Origin: Rhyzopertha dominica
Taxonomy: Eukaryota; Arthropoda; Insecta; Coleoptera; Bostrichidae
Length of the DNA stretch: 64,000 nucleotides
Direction: 5' to 3'
Assembly (NCBI GenBank): GCA_025024175.1
Contig: QCXZ01000041.1
Span: 18,719,786 to 18,783,785, forward strand
Shown here: one piece after another, positions 58,601-64,000 of the stretch
How positions within the stretch are numbered: position 1 is the first letter of the stretch
Layout of the letters: the number at the start of each line of letters is the position of its first letter
Notes under the pieces: model-generated
What the model was told of the DNA's origin: nothing
What the model saw: only the letters and a program-made list of their open reading frames with translations
Databases searched by the model: none
Made by a program: the position numbers and the translations under genes

Positions 58601-61600
58601 ACATGTGCATATATGATATCAAATAAATACAAACAAAACGCCATTCAAATAAGAGATCAAATGTCGAGATTCAATTAATAAAAAGCATAAGGTAGAAATA
58701 TGCAGATAATTCACAATTTGTAAGCCTGATAAAGGCACTACCATTGACTTGCAAAATTGCTGAGTAGCAGGCTCAACTAAATACGAAATGATTATTTATA
58801 ACCTTTTTCATTTGGCACTATATAGATATTAAAAAAAAACCTCAAAAATAAACTACGGGATTATAAACTTCTTTGAAATCGCTTGAATAGTCTCATGTGG
58901 TAATATTCGAGATAAACATTGAATAATTTTACGTCAAAGAAGGCTTCTGATGGTAGAATCGCGGTTGTTTATGTAAACTAAGTAGTTATTTAAGTGAGAA
59001 TAGGAGCACAGATGCCCTTAGTGCCATCTAAACGGAACTCTGCGAGCTAGGCGGTCTATAACTGTGATAAACACCGGTCTAGTGCAGGTTCCTACCGATG
59101 GCTTCGGAGAGGCTCTCCTGAAAAGCATTGATGACATAAATAATCTGCCTTGGTCAGCTCTCTCTCACCCTGCGACTAGTTTCGCCCTGTTGGGGCTCAT
59201 CAGGCAGGGGTAGAGAGCAAACTGACCATGGCAGACCGTCGCCTATAACCGCGTCAGGCGGACTGGTTCAAGTGAGAATAGGAGAGCCACTCCGAAGCCA
59301 TCGCTAGGAACCTGCACTAGGCCGTTGTCTATCACAGTTATAGACCGCCTAGCTTGCAGAGTTCCGTTTAGATGGCACTGAGGGCATCTGTGCTCCTATT
59401 CTCACTTGAACCAGTCCGCCCGCCTCGGTTATAGGCGACGGTTTGCCATGGTCAATTTGCTCTCTAACCCTGCCTGATGAGCCCCAACAGGGCGAAACTA
59501 GTCGCAGGGTGAGAGCGAGCTGACCAAGGTAGATGATTAATGTCAGTAAGTAGTTATTTGTTTAAACCTTGCTTAAGGCTAAAGGATGACTCATGCAAGA
59601 CATACCCCTTTGTTAGCTGTGTTTTTGTGGCGGAACGTACGAACCGGCAATGCTATTGCGGGGCGTTCTCATAGACAAGTGTATTATTTTAATGTAGGTC
59701 GCGGTGGCTGAATAGTGCAATTTTATACACAATGAACTTTATAATGAGCAAAAAAAGTGATAGTGATAAAACATAAACTGTTTATTATGCTATTTGTAAA
59801 TGGTGTTGCTGTTAAAAGATATATCCCTCGTCATTCGACATTTGTGACTGCTTTACTGTATCTTCAAATTTTCATCCGAGGAATTTATTTTGCATTGTAC
59901 TATTATGACTTCATATTTGTAGCTGGTACAGACATATGCAATTGTGAAAGAAATATTTAAGTATCTAACTTATAATGAGCTTTTCTTATACTTATTTTTC
60001 AGGAAGTTGACAAAAATGCTAGTAGAAAGCATTGTCAGTTGAGGAAAGTTTGGAAGATAATTTGTTTGATATAGTAGCTATTTTAGGCGCAAATTATTGA
60101 TTGTCCGAATACTAGTATCTTTATTTTTATACATCAAAAGAACATATATGTAGCTCTTTTTAATGTCTAACAGACAGTTTTAGTATATTTGTTTAATTGA
60201 CTAAATTGGGTATTTCAGTGAAGTAAAAATTACGGAATTCAATATAATTTCGTTACTAATTGTAACATATGTAAATAATTCCATATTTTGGTTAGTATAA
60301 AAAATATATTTAAGTACGTGAATATTCAAGTCAAAGTTGAGTATTTTAAAACGCCCTCTAAAGGATGTGACGACTTAACTGAAAACGGAAATACGCAACT
60401 TGGCAACCGTGGTGTTACTTTGCATTCCTTTGTGTCTGTCAAATCCAGAGAAATATAGTGGGGAGAACACGCATAGGCCGACTGCGCATCCCAATTCAGC
60501 TGGGACACTGTAATGGTCGCTATATTGTCCACAGAAACGTCAAAAATCAGACAGTGTTGTAAAATGGCAGTACTTTTTTTGAATTAAAAGAATTTTATGT
60601 ATACCTATAAAAATGAAAAAATTATGTAAACTTATTTTGCAGTGTAAATGGTACTAGATATTATTTAAAAATATATAATTATAACAAATAATTACTGCAA
60701 AAAATTTATTAAGGATTATAATATTTATTTATGCAGGGAGACATCTTGCGACTTCGAACGTTTGTTCGATGTACACTCTTAAACTATACAATTCATAACT
60801 AAAATTAATGAAACTACCAAATAAAACTAAGAAATAAGTCGTGCAAGCAGAGAACAAAATCACAATCACAATAGCTAACCCCACCGGCCACGCAATGTAA
60901 ACAAAGCAATGCTACTAGCATAGAATAACATGTGGCAATGCCGGTATGGGAGCTTTGTTTATGTGCTGTGTAACTCATGACAGTTGATTGACGACGGACA
61001 TTCTCCGTATTAAATTAGCCATTTAATTGATATTTATAGAACATTCTAAGAATAAATCAAACTGATTTTAGAATTTCAACACTGCTACATCAAATTGGTT
61101 CACATTTACCCTGTTTTTATGTGAAACTGTTGTACAAGATGTCATTTTAAGTAAGCGCCAAAAATTTGACGTTCTCGTGGACAATATGGCAGCCCCCTTG
61201 TTTACTAGCATTCGCGCAGATCCATGAGCGTTCTCCCCACTTTAGTTCTCTGGTCAAATCACGGTAGGATGTCAGGCGTCAGATAAGCTGATTGTAAACA
61301 CACATGGTTTTTCTAAATGTTATCATCTTTGCCGGTATTGGATTTGTTGTGTTTGTGTTTGATGATGCTTAATTAACGCAAGAACAACGAAAAATAAACA
61401 AAAAAAGCCAAACAACACATAAAAAACATGTTTACAGATGGTTCAGCTCAGCTGTCACTGTACTGTCAGTGGTCAACTGTACACGATGTTGCTACTTACT
61501 CCGATTGTTGTTCATCACTCTCTTTTCAACACGGTACAACCTGATTGTACACTTATGTCGTCACAGCGGAATTCCTTAATTTATATTAATTAATATCTCA

Positions 61601-63745
61601 AGTTGTAGGGACCATTGAAAGAAATTAAAAAACACGCAGTAGTATTGCAATTGGATCGTTCGGAATGTATAATAAAAAAAAACGCTGAATTACCCAATTA
61701 TACGGAATATCGCTACACTCCGAATTGGATTAGGATTGTCCATTTTCTCCTCTACATCGCTCTCCTCCTCCATCCTGTGACGTTCATTCGCTTTAGGTCC
61801 ATCTCCATCTCATTCATCCACATTCTCTATCGAATCATTATAATATTACCGGGTTCTACCCCAAAAAAAACTTCGTATTATGGCCTATTTTCGCTCCATT
61901 ACACCACTTAGATGAAAACAACAAGTCTTACGTTGCAAAAGTAAAGGTACAAAAACTAAACCTTGTGGAAGATTTGAAAATTAAAAAGCACATCAGAATT
62001 TGACCAATACGCAAAAAGAAATGTCAACTCCAATACGCCTTTGTTATTACTGAAATTATAAANTGGACCCTNTTACAACCCCTGGAGAAATAAAAGACGG
62101 ACAAAATTCTGCCCATCTGAGCTCAGTTAGCTTTGATGCTCTTTGAGAATGACCGTTATACGGTCGAAATGTTATTTCCAAGCTACCCAACTAATATTAG
62201 ATCTGTTTTTTTAGTGGATGGACAAGTGGTATTCCTTTTACATCATGATGGCTCCGTTGGCAGTAGATACCTTTCTCTTCGTAACCGGGGTTCTGATAGC
62301 ATATATCTTTTTGAGGACAATGAGCAAACCAAATGCCAAATTTAATGTCTTCCAGTACTACTTGCATAGATACCTCAGGTAACCTTATTNCACAACACAG
62401 AGGTATTAAGATTAGTTTCCACAAAATTTTAGGATTATGCCAGCACTTGCAGCGATGTACTTCGTTACGGTAACTGTCGTTCGATATATANGTTCTGGAC
62501 CGGCATGGAATTCTTACATGGGCAATATGAGAGATAATTGTTTGAATAACTGGTGGAGTTTCTTTTTTTATTTTCATAATTACATGAGGGAGGGCATAGT
62601 AAGTAATTCAAGTACCCCAAAAAACTTATTTTTGCAATATCGTATTAAGCATGTACTAATTTTTAGTGTTTGGGTCATACGTGGTATTTAGCGGTGGACA
62701 TGCAATTGTTTATTCTCTCTCCTATACTGCTCATACCTCTGCTAAAATACCCAAAGCATGCTATGTGCTATGAAATCCCTATAGTTATCGCAATATCAAT
62801 TGCAATTCCTGTAGCTGTATTTTACGTCTATGACATTCAAGCGTAAGTTGCTAGTTACCATAATCGTCCGTTTTGTGCATGTGATGAATAAGATTTGTTC
62901 TAGTTTTACTGCTGGTTACAATGATTATTATTATTACGCAACTCATACGAGATTTGCACCCTGGGTTATAGGTATAGCATTTGGAGCCTTTTTTGCACGA
63001 AATCTCCCAGGACAAACAAAATTTAATCTCAGCTGGGTGAGCAATAAACATCACCAAATCTGTTGATGATAACTTTTAAAACCAAATATACATATGTTGT
63101 AGAGTTTAAATTTGTCAATTTGGGTAGCAGCACTTGCTGTTGCAGCCGCTATTTTTCTTTCTGAAAGGGATACCCGAGGCAATGGCCACGCAGAAAAGTT
63201 AAGGCACATTCTTCATAGACCAGTGTGGGCCGTATGCTTAGGGTGGTTTTCATTCGCTTGTACATATGGCTATGGAAGTAAGGACTAATTGTTTCGCAAG
63301 TCTTAACAAATAATAAAACTTTGATATTTTAGCTTTCGTGAATTGGTTCCTATCTTTGGGAGTATTTCAGGTTTTATCAAAGCTGTCGTATTCAATATAC
63401 ATCGTACATATAACCATAATATTCATTCACTTGGGTCGACAAAGAACAACTAATTATTTTGATGATTACTTCGCGGTAATGAATTTTGGAAGCATCAATA
63501 TATTTCATTAATCTATAAAATTCCAGATGTATAATGTTTTTGGAGATACAATTCTCACAATAGGTGTTGCCGTATTCTGGACACTGGCATTTGAATCGCC
63601 AATGATTACTATCGAGAAAGTCCTCTTTGCAAAGGGTAAGTGGAAAAAATCCACTATATTTATACAGTTAATGTTTGTTTTAGGTACACCAAATAATACA
63701 AAAGGTACACAAAACAAAACAGTTCCAGAAATCAAAGTATCGTAG
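49619..63745 (+). CDS. gene C: NRF-6-like multi-pass acyltransferase, 13 exons
   Basis: Third paralogue. Exons: 49619-49823, 50599-50786, 55112-55326, 55399-55475, 55528-55721, 62215-62378, 62433-62598, 62667-62842, 62904-63036, 63103-63277, 63333-63475, 63527-63635, 63684-63745. All phases agree (668 codons plus stop). The ATG at 49619 was chosen; one at 49631 would keep the signal peptide (IRFAYLTLNIIFHSTVG). NRF domain: WALQ, LDASGSIPSGLYSGS, FFDQCLG, GKYC, ALCIPDSCEPSDI. First helix: VFLGIIVLLLAFSTIYD. Acyltransferase-3 domain: CFNGIKAISALWIVAGHSF, LAVDTFLFVTGVLI, HTWYLAVDMQL. The usual His-Arg pair is His-Ser. An extra intron splits the linker after helix 1. One N lies in exon 7 (62492). 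Introns 2 and 5 are 4.3 and 6.5 kb. Exon 3 is the most diverged of the set and the least certain. Confidence 0.84.
50090..50240 (-). repeat. hammerhead-bearing repeat, single copy (intron 1 of gene C)
   Basis: Related over its length to the 59.0-59.5 kb repeats: aggtcagttcgctctcaccc, the ribozyme, then agaccgcctataaccgcg, ggcggactggttcaagtgag and agaatacgag with a gatgcc end. Confidence 0.7.
50111..50168 (-). ncRNA. hammerhead self-cleaving ribozyme, copy 1
   Basis: Reading the minus strand: stem I strand ending CCCTGC, core CTGATGA, stem II GCCC-TAACA-GGGC, core GAAA, a very short stem III (ACTAGT, self-complementary), the cleavage triplet GTT, then GCAGGG closing stem I. GAGAG/CTCTC extends stem I beyond a small internal loop. 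All invariant core bases are present. The cleavage site is GUU rather than GUC, which is permitted (NUH) but slower in known examples. Minimal hammerheads with a palindromic stem III usually act as dimers. Confidence 0.82.
50787..53685. other. gene C intron 2, first part, nothing recognised
   Basis: No coding, RNA or transposon feature I can support. Several N bases lie near 51629-51648. Short frames have no motifs. Confidence 0.45.
53686..54614. mobile_element. Tc1/mariner-type MITE, 929 bp (intron 2 of gene C)
   Basis: The left end is CAGTGACCGTATAAGCACAG at 53686. The right end is the inverse of CAGTGACTCTATAAGCACAG, finishing at 54614. Both are flanked by TA (53684-53685 and 54615-54616). 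The terminal repeat is about 28 bp and no transposase is seen. Confidence 0.62.
54700..55111. other. gene C intron 2, last part
   Basis: Unrecognised AT-rich sequence leading to the exon 3 acceptor (aatgtgcag). Confidence 0.4.
56384..57405. mobile_element. probable hAT-like non-autonomous element (intron 5 of gene C)
   Basis: Ends TAGAGATGGGCG at 56384 and TGCACACCTCTA ending at 57405 are inverted matches at 9 of 12 positions, followed by gttca/gaac-rich subterminal repeats. No 8-bp target duplication could be matched, so this is weaker than the 9341 and 60446 elements. Confidence 0.42.
57410..58990. other. gene C intron 5, middle part, nothing recognised
   Basis: No open frame above background and no repeat termini identified. 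Confidence 0.45.
59160..59218 (-). ncRNA. hammerhead self-cleaving ribozyme, copy 2
   Basis: Minus strand: GCTCTCTACCCCTGC, core CTGATGA (59203-59197), stem II GCCC-CAACA-GGGC, GAAA, palindromic ACTAGT stem III, cleavage triplet GTC, then GCAGGG pairing with CCCTGC and GAGAG pairing with CTCTC to complete stem I. Every conserved core residue is intact and the cleavage triplet is the preferred one. Confidence 0.87.
59459..59516 (+). ncRNA. hammerhead self-cleaving ribozyme, copy 3
   Basis: Plus strand, sense with gene C: stem I 5' strand GCTCTC + CCCTGC, core CTGATGA (59474-59480), stem II GCCC (59481-59484) / GGGC (59490-59493) with loop CAACA, core GAAA (59494-59497), short stem III within ACTAGT, cleavage after GTC (59501-59503), stem I 3' strand GCAGGG + GAGAGC. 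The helices form without mismatch apart from a TAA/T internal loop. Being in the sense strand of intron 5, it could cleave the gene C pre-mRNA if it folds. Confidence 0.88.
60446..61252. mobile_element. non-autonomous hAT element, 807 bp (intron 5 of gene C)
   Basis: Starts CAGAGAAATATAGTGGGGAG and ends with the inverse CTCCCCACTTTAGTTCTCTG. It is flanked by a perfect 8-bp duplication GTCAAATC (60438-60445 and 61253-61260). Inverted similarity continues about 115 bp (shared atattgtccac and gaaacgtcaaa blocks). No transposase is present. Confidence 0.78.
61261..62214. other. gene C intron 5, last part
   Basis: A 98-codon plus-strand frame at 61615-61911 (VVLQLDRSECIIKKNAELPN, then a hydrophobic stretch) is unassigned. 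It has no recognisable homologue in my knowledge and no splice context linking it to gene C. Confidence 0.35.
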
Positions 63746-63847
63746 AAGAAAATCGCCGCATGATTTCGTACAAGTATATAATAAAGTTATGATGCTTTAC
63801 AGTGTGAGCAACTGAGGCAATATTGATCTGTAATATACTGGCAAGTG

Positions 63848-63853
63848 AATAAA
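63848..63853 (+). terminator. polyadenylation signal of gene C
   Basis: AATAAA about 100 bp after the stop codon. An earlier one at 63780-63785 is also possible. Confidence 0.55.
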
Positions 63854-64000
63854 ATAAAAAGTGTTTTAAATAAAGTTCTGTAAAATAATGTATTGTTTTT
63901 CTATACAATAATTGTAATTATATAACGTCGTTTAAGTCAGTATTTGACTTATTTTATGTCTTGGGTTAATCTCACCTACAATATCTATAATAAAAAATCG

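Larger units (their letters stand above)
58992..59540. repeat. head-to-head palindrome of hammerhead-bearing repeat units
   Basis: Order on the plus strand: block A (about 59000-59110), block B with ribozyme 2 (about 59111-59282), inverted A (59285-59393), inverted B with ribozyme 3 (59394-59540). The aagtgagaata motif that ends B also precedes A at 58992, 278 bp earlier, implying a monomer of about 278 bp that was once in tandem. No reverse transcriptase or GIY-YIG frame is present. Penelope-like elements and retrozymes are the known carriers of such ribozymes. Confidence 0.75.

Overview
The window is AT-rich, intron-bearing animal nuclear DNA, almost certainly from an insect. The evidence is a nuclear mitochondrial-ribosomal-protein gene, NRF-6-type acyltransferase genes with GT-AG introns, an env-bearing errantivirus, and P-element, hAT, mariner and Jockey-like debris. 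I cannot fix the order or species. Scattered N bases show this is draft assembly.

Layout. 0-1.8 kb holds the 3' end of a plus-strand gene with a Cys-rich tail (possibly a chromokinesin), convergent with a two-exon mRpL17 gene on the minus strand. 2-15.2 kb is a transposon graveyard: a 4.8 kb element with about 1 kb inverted arms, a 2 kb nested palindrome, a 1.03 kb hAT element with a perfect 8-bp target duplication, and a 4.06 kb P-element-like transposon with a perfect 8-bp target duplication and THAP remnants. 17.3-63.7 kb is a head-to-tail array of three paralogous multi-exon genes (called A, B and C here). Each encodes a secreted or luminal NRF domain followed by a multi-pass acyltransferase-3 domain (nose-resistant-to-fluoxetine / nrf-6 family). 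All three reassemble into open frames of about 670 codons with largely conserved intron positions and phases. An orphan piece of exon 2 inside gene B records past exon or gene duplication.

The introns carry most of the accessory biology. Intron 1 of gene B (about 11.8 kb) contains two decayed Tc1/mariner-type transposases and, on the minus strand, a nearly full-length errantivirus (7.2 kb). Its two 257-bp LTRs differ at only three sites. It has a -1 gag-pol slippery site, an env gene with furin site and transmembrane anchor, and signals for a spliced env message, but frameshifts in gag and env and an Asp-to-Asn change at an expected integrase catalytic position. It lies 29 bp upstream of the gene B exon 2 acceptor. 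Introns 1 and 5 of gene C carry three copies of a repeat encoding complete type I hammerhead self-cleaving ribozymes, two of them in a head-to-head palindrome. I regard this as the most interesting signal in the window.

The rest of the introns and intergenic DNA holds short non-autonomous DNA transposons, a 108-bp tandem repeat, a microsatellite, a Jockey/R1-type reverse transcriptase relic and long stretches with nothing recognisable. Exon borders were read by eye from splice consensus, reading phase and agreement between paralogues. No alignment or database search was run.
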